A stretch of DNA of 64,000 bases from the NCBI GenBank assembly GCA_030762935.1, contig CM060898.1:101129281-101193280 (forward strand), given 5' to 3'. The position numbers and the translations under genes were made by a program. Positions within the stretch are counted from its first letter, which is position 1. Each line of letters starts with the position of its first letter. Of the stretch, positions 35,311 to 46,173 are shown piece after piece. This stretch comes from Hymenopus coronatus (lineage: Eukaryota; Arthropoda; Insecta; Mantodea; Hymenopodidae). Below the pieces are notes generated by a model that was not told the DNA's origin, made no database searches, and was given only the letters and a program-made list of their open reading frames with translations.

Positions 35311-36024
35311 TATCTTATATAATGTCAATATTGTAAAATAATACAAATAAACAAATGCAAATTTAGCACAGAAATCATTGTTAAACTAGAAAAAACGCTT
35401 TAGTTGGAAAAATAGGTACTAACATAACAATACCCATTTTTAGGATTATCGAATTAGATTATTTAGATGTAAACATTCACGAAACATATAAATATAAAAG
35501 ATAAGGCAAGTCTCGTTAAGGAAAAGAACATTTATTTTCCCAAAATCCAATGTCTAATAATAAATAATACATCTTCTGTCAGACAAGGAGAAAGAAAAAA
35601 CGAAAATCTATTTCTGGGTTTCTGGTGAGATAGAGATGGAAATATGAGAGGTATTGAGGGAAACGTGATAAAGATGGGACAGAGATTAATTGCACGATAG
35701 CCTGAGTGCAGAACATCGAATGGGAAACTGAAAGCCGAAATGAAGCTCGGGGAGACACTGTAGGAAGTTGAGATATATCGGAAGTGATTTATGTGACTGG
35801 GGTGTGATATACTGGCCGTGACACACAGAGGTCTATGGGAGATAAGCTGGTCTGGTCCTCTCTGACTTTCTCACAGAGAAGAAGCTGGTTGACTTCTAGA
35901 CCCTTGCACCTAGGTTTGCCCAGCCGTTTCACACTAATTAATATATACTTAAAATAAACGTTTCTCACAAGAGTCAGGTGTTCTATGAGAACAGATGTTG
36001 AGTTATAACACATGTGCTTCTTTA
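35311..36024. other. Unassigned sequence
   Basis: No gene recognised. 35570-35800 is purine-rich. The 74-codon minus frame at 35789-36013 lacks recognisable features. Confidence 0.4.
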
Positions 36025-36026
36025 TC

Positions 36027-36080
<54 letters not shown>

Positions 36081-36215
36081 GGGTAGGTAGGTTCACACTG
36101 AAAAACTCAATGCCATAGCCGGGATTTGAATCACGGATCTCCCGGTCTCTAGCCTGTTGCTCTACCACTGAACTACCATGGCAATATGCTGGCATAACAT
36201 TGAATCCCTCCCATC
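36025..36215 (-). mobile_element. SINE family S1 with (TAA)n tail
   Basis: The trinucleotide tract at 36025-36081 is the 3' tail in minus orientation. The body shows CATAGCCGGGATTTGAATCA (B box reversed) and TTGCTCTACCACTGAACTAC (A box reversed). Confidence 0.82.
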
Positions 36216-36232
36216 GTATCGTTTTTGTTTTT

Positions 36233-36322
36233 TTTTATTTTCTCCACACGTACCTACTATGTATACAGTGTATAGAGAAGGTATTGTATTCCACCCAAAA
36301 ATTCGATACCGAGATTTCACCG
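36233..36322 (-). mobile_element. Family A hairpin-end fragment
   Basis: ATTTTCTCCACACGTACC, hairpin with CTATGTATACAGTG, then ATACCGAGATTTCACCGGA, where it breaks into S1 sequence. Confidence 0.82.
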
Positions 36323-36412
36323 GAGGAGACCAGGAGATCGTGGTTCAAATCCCGGTGATATCTTTCAAAATGATTTACATTGTAGTCCTGTTTAATAATG
36401 ATGATGATGATG

Positions 36413-36464
<52 letters not shown>

Positions 36465-36470
36465 AATAAC
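36323..36470 (+). mobile_element. S1 fragment with (GAT)n(AAT)n tract
   Basis: GACCAGGAGATCGTGGTTCA carries the B-box half of S1 on plus. It is followed by about 40 bp and a GAT/AAT microsatellite at about 36398-36462 that is shared with the tail of the next minus copy. Confidence 0.65.
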
Positions 36471-36780
36471 AATAATGGTTTAATTGCTGTTTTTTTTCAC
36501 ACAAGCCGAGTGTAGGACAGGAGTCGGATATGTAGAGTCAGACTGAGAAATGCAATACCATAGCCGGGATTTGAACTACGGATCTCTAGCCGGTTGCTCT
36601 ACCACTGACCTACCATGGCAACATGCCGGCGTAGCATTGAATTTCTCAAGCGACTCGTATGTTTCCCGGTAAACCACAAGGCCATCTCAAATTATTTTGA
36701 GATAACAGCCCCAATGGATACTTACAATGTTGTAAGAAATTTAAGTCCCAGGACTCGTAGTATAGCCAACTATTATGGTC
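36471..36780 (-). mobile_element. SINE family S1, near complete
   Basis: Tail in the AAT tract on the left, body GTAGAGTCAGACTGAGAAA, reversed B box CCGGGATTTGAACTACGG, reversed A box GCTCTACCACTGACC. Then about 150 bp (CATGCCGGCGTAGCATTG ... CAAATTATTTTGAGATAA) that precedes the tRNA-like part in all S1 copies. About 300 bp. Confidence 0.82.
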
Positions 36781-37005
36781 AATTAACTTTTTGGTTTAAC
36801 TGTTTTTTCATATCAGCCGTGTGAAGGACAGAAGTTGGACAAGTAGAGTCAGACTGAAAAATTCAATGCCATAGCCAGGATATGAACCACTCGGGACTTA
36901 AAGCACTTACAACATTGTAAGTCGCCACTGCGGTTGTCATCACAAAATAATTTGAGATCACCTTGTGGTTTACTGGAAAACATGCGAGTCGTTTGAGACA
37001 TTCAA
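36781..37005 (-). mobile_element. SINE family S1 fragment
   Basis: GTAGAGTCAGACTGAAAAA and CATAGCCAGGATATGAACCA, then broken into CACTCGGGACTTAAAGCAC. The A box region is absent. Confidence 0.7.
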
Positions 37006-37185
37006 TGCTATACCAGCATGTTGCTATGGTAGCTCAGTGGTAGAGCAGTCGGCTAGAGACCGAAAAATTCGTGGTTCAAATCCCGGCTATGGAATTGAAT
37101 TTTTCAGTTGACTCTACCTATCCAACTCCGGTCATACACACGGTTTGTCTGAAAAAACAAATAAACTATTATTATTAAACAGGGT
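36900..37185 (+). mobile_element. SINE family S1, near complete, plus strand
   Basis: 5' part GTCGCCACTGCGGTTG and AATAATTTGAGATCACC, A box TGGTAGCTCAGTGGTAGAGC at about 37027-37046, B box GTGGTTCAAATCCCGGC at about 37072-37088, TTTTTCAGTTGACTCTACC, ending in ACTATTATTATTAAA. The tRNA-like part resembles a tRNA with a TAGAG-containing anticodon loop, but as part of a repeated element it is not called as a tRNA gene. Confidence 0.83.
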
Positions 37186-37445
37186 TCCAATGTAAATCAC
37201 TTGGAAAGGTAGTGTCAGACTGAAAAATTAAGTCATCACCGGGGTTTGAACCACGATCTCCTGGTCTCCTCACCTGTTAATCTAACCACTGAGCTGCCAT
37301 GGTAACATACTAAATTCCCCAGCTGACTCGATAACCTCCCGGTAAACTACAAATTATTTCATTTGGTTAATCTGTTAAGCCTGGGTCTTATAGTGCGTTG
37401 TAAATCGCCCTTGGGGTATGCCATTTCAAAATAATTTCTTTTTAG
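37186..37445 (-). mobile_element. SINE family S1 copy
   Basis: GTAGTGTCAGACTGAAAAA, reversed B box GGGTTTGAACCACG and reversed A box AACCACTGAGCTGCCATGG, followed by the 5' region up to CCATTTCAAAATAATTTC. Confidence 0.78.
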
Positions 37446-37485
37446 ATTGTGTAAAGAAACTAATGTGAATGGAACACATCAGATT
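37446..37485 (-). mobile_element. Family A terminal fragment
   Basis: AAACTAATGTGAATGGAACA CATCAG is the 5' terminal block of family A in minus orientation. With 36233-36322 it brackets the S1 cluster. Confidence 0.8.
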
Positions 37486-38240
37486 GTTTGGTAGAGAAGC
37501 TATTGTAATCGAGCCAAAAATTATATGTCGATATTTTACGGGAAATACATGTTTTGGTGTCCCCAGACAAAATAATTTTTAGAAAATATCCTTGACTATG
37601 CGATCACAATAACTCAAAAACGAAAAATTGTTTAAATAACAAACTTAATATTTAAGTTCAGTATCTTAAAACGATGCGATAGGAGGATTTGAAAAAAATC
37701 CCCCCACACCAAACTACACTTTACATGAAATGGTTTTGGAAAACTTTTATTTTCTCAAAAATGGCTGTAATAATTTTGGTTAAAATTTCAGAGCTTAAGA
37801 TATTTTCATTTTGATAGTGTTTAACTCCCGCTTTTACTACTATGGCACCGCAGGCGATGACACTGATGATACATGGAATAAAGATGGAGCACCGGAGGAG
37901 TACGATAACGGGGTAAACCCGAAAACCCTGGGGAAAATCCTGCCCCGCTGTGTCCACCACAAATCCTACATGCGGGTTCTTCTCTTGGTGAGAAGAATAT
38001 TTTAATTGCATATGAAAGGTATATCTTGAATTTTCGGGGAAAGGCCTATGAGGACCTTTTTATTTTGAATGAAATTATAAAGCTGGTAAACCGCAGGATA
38101 TAGTTAAAACTTATAACACAAAAAATTTAGATCTCGTTAAAAATAATGCTCGTATATACCTATTTGTAGAGTTAACCATTTCCGATATATTCCTTGTTAT
38201 TGGTTTATATGTTTTGTCTTAACGCTTAAAAATAAGTTGA
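37486..38240 (-). mobile_element. Family A element lacking its hairpin, carrying an S3 SINE
   Basis: Begins at GGTAGAGAAGCTATTGTAAT without the hairpin, continues to about 38240 (CCTTGTTATTGGTTTATATG). Family sequence is interrupted at about 37805-37997 by S3. Confidence 0.8.
37805..37997 (-). mobile_element. SINE family S3 insertion
   Basis: Plus reads GTGTTTAACTCCCGCTTTTA, GCACCGCAGGCGATGACAC, GGGTAAACCCGAAAACCC and CACATGCGGG-like TACATGCGGGTTCTTC. ATATTTT occurs on both sides and may be the target duplication. The tRNA head is lost. Confidence 0.8.
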
Positions 38241-38768
38241 ATTTGTTTTGTTAAAGAAGAAACAAGTACTTATACCTTGTAGGTCTGTTTGCTGTTTTTT
38301 ATTGGTAGGGGACCGCAGTGCGGCAGAAATTCATTTGAAATGTCGTATTATCTATTGTTTCGAATTGTCATACCTTTTGTTCTTCATTAAGTGTTGATAC
38401 GCACACATTCACAATATTTGTCTAATTTTTCTCTTTTGCTTTTTTTCAGCTGTATTTCAAACAGTTCTTTTACGTTGAAGTTTTTTACGATTTATTGGTT
38501 TTGCGAACAACACTTTGGGTTGGGCTACATTTCTGTTTTAGAAAATTGTACTTTCACTGTGATCTATTGAATTAGTTTTAATAATGTTACTGATATTGTA
38601 TATTACCAATTAAAATTCATAGTTTAAGACATAATGAGCTGTTTATAGTATAATGCTTTAGCCAATTTATTGTTTTTATTGTGTAATGATCACCAACTAA
38701 AGCATTTTTAAACTTTTAGACAGTGCAAAAATATATTTTATACACAACAATTTGCGTCTAAATAAATG
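38241..38768. other. AT-rich spacer, possible 3' flank of the candidate gene
   Basis: No repeat recognised. Lies directly downstream, in minus orientation, of the candidate terminal exon. No second exon identified here. Confidence 0.4.
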
Positions 38769-38770
38769 AC

Positions 38771-38776
38771 TTTATT
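38771..38776 (-). terminator. Possible polyadenylation signal
   Basis: AATAAA on the minus strand just after the stop codon of the candidate exon. Confidence 0.35.
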
Positions 38777-38781
38777 GTCTT

Positions 38782-38910
38782 TTATAATTTTAGAGCATTT
38801 GGTGCCCACATAGGGTCTTCACGCCGGCAATCAGCCGAATAGATATATTCACTTTGAGCATCTTTTTCCCCTGTCACGCCGCATCGAGTACCATCAACGA
38901 AACTTCCACC
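38782..38910 (-). CDS. Candidate terminal exon of an unrecognised host gene
   Basis: A 43-codon segment at the end of a 126-codon open stretch (38782-39162). A strong 3' splice site precedes it in minus orientation: GGTTTCTTTCAG with AG at 38911-38912. The exon would read GGSFVDGTRCGVTGEKDAQS and end in APNALKL before TAA. AATAAA lies six bases past the stop (38776-38771), unusually close. Two Cys (SFVDGTRC, SADC) suggest an extracellular or disulfide-containing product, but I recognise no family. GC content is well above the surroundings and no transposon sequence overlaps. The splice phase and any upstream exon are unknown. Alternatively the whole 126-codon frame starts at its Met at 39162, or it is fortuitous. 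Confidence 0.35.
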   Translation of the reverse strand, partial: GGSFVDGTRCGVTGEKDAQSEYIYSADCRREDPMWAPNALKL

Positions 38911-39204
38911 CTGAAAGAAACCAGCGGGTTGAAGGATGAATGAAATGAGAGTGGAAACGACTTGGTGGGACAGGAAATTAGGGGGAGAAGGGTAGACCGT
39001 CCAGGAATCTTCCGAACGAAACGGCCTAAGATATTCCTCTCTTGTCAACAGTGTTTCTTCACTACATGGAACAGGTGAGATCGCCTCTTCCAGTTTCTCT
39101 TTCCGTCTTGCTTTAGGTCTTCGTATCTCTCTTAAACTTTTCGGGAGCCTTCTGTCCTCCATTCTATTTACGTGTAGGAGCCACTTGTCACATGTTCACT
39201 TATT

Positions 39205-40700
39205 ACTCTCTCCACCCAACAATTCGATTACGAGATTTAACTTATGTTTTGAGACCTCCTGAATTCAAAAACGCCTGTTTAGAAAAATCTGTTGAGTTCC
39301 ATTCACATGCCTTTCTCTACATCTCTGCAATCAATTATTGTTAAAAAGCTAATGCTTCTACTTGCTTCATGCTAATCGAGAAAAATTAGCAGAAATGATC
39401 TGATTACTTGCTTCCTTGTAAGTTGAAACGAAATAAGGGAGTACCACAGGTTAAAGTGATAATCAAAAACTGGTTGCTATGTGATTGAAGTCCCTTTGTT
39501 TATATGACAGTTGGCAAATTCCTGTATGAGAAAAGTATAAGTTTTTTAAAGCTGTAACAAATAACAGGGAACATCTTAAAAATGGTCAACTCCACAAAAA
39601 AACGTATATAACATAATATGTGTTTTAAAGAGATCTACATTTTTGTCTATCTCTAACGGTTTACCAGTTACACAAAATTCAACAAAATTCATTCGGATTA
39701 AAGAGGTCTTTAGAGGCTATTCCCAGAAAATTCAAGATATATATACATATATTTATTTGCCATGTACGGTATTTTAATCTAAATTTAAATGTTAGAGCCA
39801 TTTTTGAGAAATCAAATTTTTCTCAATTTTTGTATGTAAAGGGTGTGGGGATTTATTTCAAAATTTTCATGGCGCATCTCTGGGAGATATTAACTTAAAT
39901 ACCAAGTTTGGTATTTTACCAACTTTTCGACTTTGAGTTATCGTGTTCACAGACACAAAAACACACTTTTTTCTAAAAATGTTTTTTTTTGTTACAGCAG
40001 GCTCTAAAACGTCTATTTAAGGCGAAACCTCGGTATCGAATTTTCTGGTATAGAATTTTTCCCTATACACTGTGTACACAGTACGTGTAGCGAAAGTAAA
40101 AGTGACCATGCGTGTGTCTGTGACTGTGGGCAGCACAGCTCAAAAACCAAAAGTCCGTTAAATATCAAATGTTTTATTTAGATACAGTATCTTCTAAGGA
40201 TATGACATGAACATTTTCAACAAAATCCACCCACCTCCAAATACCTTTTAAATGTAAAAGTTTTCGAATGTTTTTATTTTCTCAAAAATTACTAACGATT
40301 TTGATTAAAATACCGCATATTAAAATATTTACATGACAAATAAAATATATATCTTGAATTTTCTAGGAATAGCCTCTGAAGAGCCCTTCATTCTGAATGA
40401 CTTTTGCATAAACCGTAAGAGATAGACAAATAGCTTCTCACACAAAAATGTAGACCTCTTTAAAACACAATTTATGTCCTATACATGTTTTTTGTGGAGC
40501 TGACCGGTTCCGAAATATTCCTTGTTATTAGTTTCAGTTTTAAAATACTTGAAATTTTCTCATGGGGAGGTTGTTAACTCCTGAGCATGCAAAATAAATA
40601 AATAAACAAAACTATTTCAATCACAGAGCAACCAGCTTTTAAAATATTTGACTATCACTTTAGCCTAGTGTGTTCCCTTATTTCTCTTCTACACTAAGAT
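39205..40700 (-). mobile_element. Family A element split by a nested inverted copy
   Basis: Minus host in two parts: 39205-39281 (TCCACCCAACAATTCGATTA to TTTAGAAAAA) and about 40103-40700 (GCGTGTGTCTGTGACTGTGG onward). Truncated before its terminal block. Confidence 0.8.
39282..40102 (+). mobile_element. Nested family A element, opposite orientation to host
   Basis: AATCTGTTGAGTTCCATTCAC at the 5' end; 3' end with core CTGTGTACACAG and GTAGCGAAAGTAAAAG. The hairpin core differs from the common CTATGTACATAG on both arms yet is still palindromic. Confidence 0.84.
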
Positions 40701-41149
40701 GTTTAGTTCCTTTCTAATACAATCTAATATAGCCTTACGTTCTCCTTAAGAATGCTATTTCGGTACTTTGTATTTTATTTTGAGTATTCTTTTCTGATCC
40801 TTTAATAGCTATTGCTTTGTACAAATGAATCCTAGTCTATTTTCTTATTTTATTCTTTAAAGTTAAGTGGATGATGCCACATGTTATTTGGTATTTTGAT
40901 AGTCTCTTATTAACGTCTACTCCAGAATAATTTCTTATATTAATATCACAGCTTTATAGTTAAATGCAGTAACTTCTTACAACGATTTCCCTTTCAAAAT
41001 AGTTTTCGAACATATTTGTGAGTTTCCTCAAAATATTTTAGCAAATATTTAAAAACTCTCAAACTATTTTCAGACCCATGAATGACAAGGAATGCCTAGG
41101 TCCTACAATGAATGCCTAGGGATCAAAAGCCTGTCGGGGAGCCAACGGC
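40701..41149. other. Unassigned AT-rich spacer
   Basis: No feature recognised, apart from a short direct duplication of AATGCCTAGG at about 41090-41120. Confidence 0.4.
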
Positions 41150-41660
41150 ACGAAACCACAGAATGGAGAACCTGGAAAGAGTGGTCGGTCCGTAAACAGG
41201 CATGAGCGTTAGGAAATAGATGACATGAAATGCAAGGGAAATGGATAATAGGAACACTGATAATCGAGCAATTCTCATGCGGGAATTTATCAGCTTGTAA
41301 ATGACTTGACTATCGTTTTAGCATAAGGTACTGCCTTATTGCACTTCTACTTTCAAGGAAGCATGTCGATAAACAATCGATTAGCATGACGTGCATATAA
41401 GAATAACCACAGAATGGAGAACCTGGAACGAATGGATGATATGAACGGTGATGTTGGAGCAATTCTCGTACGGGAATTTGTCAGCTCCTAGTCTTGCAAA
41501 GAAAAGGCTTTCAATCACATAGCAACCAGGTTTTAAATGATTTGACTATTGTTTTAGCATAGGGTACGGCCTTATTTCGCTTCTACTTACAAGGAAGCAT
41601 GTCAATAAATAATCGATTAGCATGACGTCCGTAGAAGAATAACTACAGAATGGAGAATCT
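41150..41660. repeat. Chimeric tandem repeat, period about 235-255 bp
   Basis: CCACAGAATGGAGAACCTGG recurs at about 41153 and 41407 with a diverged copy at about 41641. Between them lies a family A piece in minus orientation (GGGAATTTGTCAGCTCC, GCTTCTACTTACAAGGAAGC, CGATTAGCATGACG). So a join of family A with other DNA was itself duplicated in tandem. Confidence 0.8.
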
Positions 41661-41832
41661 GGAACGAGTGGAGTGATAATGAAGCAATTAGTGGAATGAG
41701 TGGGAGGGAAAACCGGAGGACCCGAAGGAAAAGCCGCCCAGACTCCACTTCCTCCACCACAAATCCCACATGCGGGCGCTTGGGATCGAACCCGGGCCGC
41801 CTAGATGAGAGGCGAGCGGTCTAACCACTCGT
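41660..41832 (-). mobile_element. SINE family S3, 5' part with intact tRNA-like head
   Basis: Minus reads CGAGTGGTTAGACCGCTCGC (A box region), GGGTTCGATCCCAAGCGCCC (B box), then CATGTGGGATTTGTGGTGG and GGTTTTCCCTCCC. It supplies the head missing from the other S3 copies in the window. Confidence 0.8.
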
Positions 41833-42915
41833 TAGAAAATCTTAACTTCATATAATACATTCCCTAAAGTATGCCATGGATGTAATCGTTTTGCTGTTAC
41901 TGCTTTTGGCGTATGAATAAATCAGCATCGCTCTGAAGGGCAGAGCCATAAAAACGGCTGAAAGGTGGAAATGGTGCACACATTTGAAGAGAGGAACGAC
42001 CTACGCTCGGCGTTGGAATTCGAAGCAATCGCCGTGTGTCCACTCTGAATGGTCTTCGCTTCCTGTTCTGCAAGTTCCCCGTGGTTTTCTGAATATTTTG
42101 TCCCTTTTAAAAGTTATTCTTTCATGAGTAGCAGGATGCCAGGCTCCTTTTCAGCGCTGAATAATGCCCATGTGCCCTCCCGACATGTGGTCTATCGGAA
42201 ACAGTGAAGTGACGCTAATGTCCACGAGCACGCGTGCCGCTGTCCCTGCAGGGGCGGAGGGAGAGAGATCTCTTTAACAAAAGACTGGCAGAGGGCGTGT
42301 TTCACTCCTGACAGTTTCTCCTGTGATGACGGGACCTTGTTTTCTTCATCTCAGATGAAATTATTTACTACTTTTCTACTTCTACCACAAAACTAACTCC
42401 ATCTCAAAAGGCCATCAAGGGTTGCAGATATTACTACTTGGGTGTTCCACTCTTATCTTACAAATGTGGAACAAATGTTCTCGTGATCATAAACAATTCA
42501 TTGCAACTTCAACTGTTGCTCAGAGCAAAAACTCCAAAAAAATTCATCCGTTCTTCAATAACTAAAACTGACAATTGGTGTAGTCTACCAAATGAAATTA
42601 TAGGTAAAAGGATGTTAAGAGCTAAATCAGTTTAACAGAAATAGGAAAATATTTAGGTGTAGTAAGAAGTACATAGATGAAAGAAATTATAAATAAGGAA
42701 TAGGAAGAAATATGGATTGGTAAAAGGAAGAAGTAAATAGGACCCGATAGCTAGGTAACCATGGTGTTGGATGCTATGAGTCTTGTGCAGCGACTCAGTG
42801 AAGTGAGAAAATGATATGTAACAGGTAAAATGTAGAGATAGAATTTAAGTATTATAGAATTATAGGTGTGAATTACACCATGAAATAATTGAAGTGAAAT
42901 AAATACTTACAATTT
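41833..42915. other. Unassigned sequence
   Basis: 41930-42340 is GC-richer than average and contains GCACGCGTGCCGC and GGGGCGGAGGGAGAGAGA, but no supported coding frame. The 65-codon plus frame at 42438-42635 has no recognised features. Confidence 0.4.
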
Positions 42916-43828
42916 AAAAAAAAATCTGATGTGTTTCATTCACACGACTTTCTCTACATTTCTGCAACAAATTATTGTTAAAAAGTTTATGCTTCTATTT
43001 ACTTCATACTAATCGAGAACAAATTAGTAGAAATAGTCTTATTACTTGCTTCCTTGTGTAGTAGAAGCGAAATAAGGGAATACCATAAGTTAAAGTGATA
43101 GTCAAAAGCTGATTGTTATGTGAATGAAGTTCCTTTGTTTGTATGGACAGGAGTTGAGAAATTCCTGTATGAGAAAAGTTAAGTTTTTCAAAGCTGAAAC
43201 AAAATAAAGGAATATCCCAAAAACGATCAACTCCAGAAAAAAAGGTATGTAACATAAATGGTGTTATTTTAATGTGCTCTACATTTTTGTACAGTAAGTT
43301 TTTGTCCAGCTCTTACGGTTTAGCAGTTATGCAAAATTCCATAAAATTCACTCAAACAAAGATGTCTTCAGAGGCTATTCCCAGAAAAATCAAAATTTAC
43401 ATTTTATTTGTCAGGTAAATATCTTTAATATACGATATTTTAATCAAAATCGTTAGAGCCATTTTTTAGAAAATCACATTTTCGAAAAAAGTTCCATGTA
43501 AAGGGTAGTTTGGGGTGGGGGATTTTTCTCAAAATCTTCGTGTCGCATCCCTGGAAGATATTGAACTTAAATACCAAGTTTGGTATTTTAGCGAATTTTC
43601 GTTTTCGAGTTATCGTGTTCACAGACGGAACACACGGACACACTGACACACGGACACACTGACACACAGACACACATACACACGGACCTTTTTCTGAAAA
43701 TACTTTTTTGGATACAGGGGACCCTAAAGCATATATTTCCGGTGAAATCTCGGTATCGAATTTTTGGGTGGAGTGCAATACTTTCTCTATGCACCATGTA
43801 CATAGTTCGTATAGAGAAAGTAATAACT
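42916..43828 (+). mobile_element. Family A element, full length
   Basis: AAAATCTGATGTGTTTCATTC at the 5' end; the CA tract is broken into CACGGACACACTGACA-type units; hairpin core CCATGTACATAG, ending TAGAGAAAGTAATAA. Confidence 0.87.
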
Positions 43829-44592
43829 CAAACCGACTTTCAATTCAATTACGTTTATTTATCAATCTTTGGGTAATACACAATTTGTTGCATACCTTTG
43901 TCACTTACACTACAGTTTTCTCATTATCTATACATATGTAGAGCAAAATTCAACTCATATATTGTTTTTATTCAGCTCTTAAGATTCTTGTATACTATGT
44001 ACAAGATTTTGCAGTAGCCACGTAGACTATTCTTAAAACCCTGGAGATCTAGCTTACATATTCTATTCGGTAATAAATTAAACAACTTTATTTCCATTAT
44101 TTTATAATATTTACTTGTTTGACATACTCTATGATAGGCATATCCAGTTTGTTTATGTTTCTTGCATTGTAAATAGGTATTTCTTTTCTAGACCTATGTG
44201 TATTTTCCTTTATGCATATTAGAACAGCATAAATATTTAAATATACAGTTGTAAGCATTTTTAATTTTATAAAGAATGCTTTACAATGATCCATTTCTTT
44301 TGCAGCTGATACAATTCTGATAAACTTTTTTTTTTTATTCTTACCACCTCTGATACACGTGAACTGTTATCCCGTAAAACTAAATATACTTTGAAAGAAA
44401 GAAAAATAAGCTGTTCGTAGAAAGTCCTTTAAGATTACTTTTTAAATTTTGCTGTTAAAAATACAACCAGAGATAATTTACTACATAAAAGATCTATATG
44501 CGGATTCTATGACAAAATATAAAACTACAAGATGGAGCAAAACGTCTGCCCTCTATCGTTTATTAATGACGATATAACATATTGCGAAATGT
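43829..44592. other. Unassigned AT-rich DNA
   Basis: No gene, SINE or family A sequence recognised. Confidence 0.45.
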
Positions 44593-45440
44593 TATTACCT
44601 TCTCTAGCACGTATATTCATTTACATAGTAGATAGAGACGGTATTGTGTCCCACCCAAAATTCGGTACCGAGATTTCATCGGAAATACGTGTTTTAATAG
44701 TATTTTAGAAAAAGGTCCGTGTGTGTATGTGTGTCAGAGAGCAGCATAGCTGAAATTAAAAGTTGGTTTAAAAGCCAAACTTTATATTTAAGTTCAGAAT
44801 TTTCTATTGATGCGACACAAAGATTTTCAGAAAAATTTCCAAACCCAAACTACCCTTCAAATGGGGAAACAAAAAAAATTAAAAAATTGATTTTCTCAAG
44901 AATGGATGCATCTAACAATTTAAAAAGAATACCGTACATGAAAGATATTTTACATGGCAAATAAAACGTGTATATCGAAATGCTTGTGAATAAACTCTGA
45001 AGACCTCATTCTGGATAGCTTTCGCATAACTAGTAAACCGTAAGGGATACACAAAAACCTACTGCAAAAAAAAAAAAAATCTACATCGTTAAAACACACA
45101 ATGTCATATACCTACAATTTTTGGTAGAGATATCCCTTATTATCGGTTTCAGTTTTTCAATACTTATGCTTTTCTCAAAGGGGAAGTATCCATTCTTTCA
45201 TATATCTTTTGTTTTACTCCCGGTCGTACAAAGAGACCCTAATTTCAATTGTTTTATTTTCTGTCCAGTTTTGAAAGAATTTGACAATCGCTTAAATATA
45301 GTATACTCCCTTGTTTACTCTCCTACTTTCAAGAACTAAGTAATAATATTTCCGTTAATGTTAACTCAATTTGCATGGAGTAGATAAAAAATATTTTTAT
45401 TAGAATAGTTTGTTTGCAGAACAGGTTTGCAGAATTGTCT
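44593..45440 (-). mobile_element. Family A element, diverged
   Basis: Starts ACCTTCTCTAGCACG with a decayed hairpin, keeps ATTCGGTACCGAGATTTCA and CGTAAGGGATACACAAAA, ends near TTTGTTTGCAGAACAG. Confidence 0.78.
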
Positions 45441-45868
45441 CAATATTGCAGAGAGCATAGGAGCGAATAACTTATATCTGAAATAGTAAAGGATTCAGAT
45501 CATAAAATTGGAATTATAGATTTATTTTTTAAATGATATAACTCAAAAACAAGAAGTCCGTTAAATACCAAACTTGGTATTCAATTTTAGTATCGTCCAA
45601 GAATGCGACACTAAGACTTTCAAGAATTTCCGCATGCCTCAAACTACCCTTTACATGAAAAAATTTTTGAAAATTCTGTTTTTCTCAAAAATGGTTCAAA
45701 TGATTTTACTAAAATTCAGTATATTAAAGATATTTACACCATAAATAATTCTGGATGAATTTTGCTGAATTTTGAATAACTGGTAAACCGTAAGAAATTA
45801 ATTTAGATCTCATTAAAACATACAATTCATGTCATGAACATTTTAGTTCTAGAGCTGTTTCCGAGATA

Positions 45869-46173
45869 TTTCGTGTTATTTTTTCTTTCTTTCATTTATA
45901 TAGCCCCCTTTAACATCTAAGGTCATATCGGGGGCTTTCCACTTGAAACAACTCGTTGTCTGTAGTTCTTTTTCGTTGGTTTAAATCATTTTGTTTTACT
46001 CAAGCACGCACACAATAACACTCACATACAAATTTCCAGATTCTGTGGGGGATAGGGATTAATTCTGGTTAGAGAAAAATTCCCCGCCCCAGCCGGGAAT
46101 CGAACCCGGACCCCCGGGTGAGAAGTCAGCTCGCTGACCACTCGACCACGGAGGCAGTCGTTTCGTGTTATTT
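45869..46173. repeat. 13-bp target-site duplication around an S2 SINE
   Basis: TTTCGTGTTATTT occurs at 45869-45881 and again, identical, at 46161-46173, exactly flanking the S2 element. Confidence 0.93.
45882..46160 (-). mobile_element. SINE family S2, complete copy
   Basis: About 279 bp. Minus orientation: tRNA-like head with GGTCGAGTGGTCAGCGAGC (A box) and GTCCGGGTTCGATTCCCGGC (B box), then CCCTATCCCCCACAG, AAGCCCCCGATATGACC and an AAAG-repeat tail (TTTCTTTC in plus at 45882-45892). Perfect 13-bp duplication proves insertion by target-primed reverse transcription into family A. The partner LINE is not in the window. Confidence 0.92.

Noticed and set aside
37023..37092. tRNA gene candidate with good A and B boxes
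   Set aside because: The same sequence recurs in several S1 copies with a common flank and tail, acceptor-stem pairing is poor, and the copies are diverged. Treated as SINE promoter sequence.
46060..46157. tRNA gene candidate (GGTTCGATTCCCGGC box)
   Set aside because: Head of the S2 SINE, flanked by a perfect target duplication.
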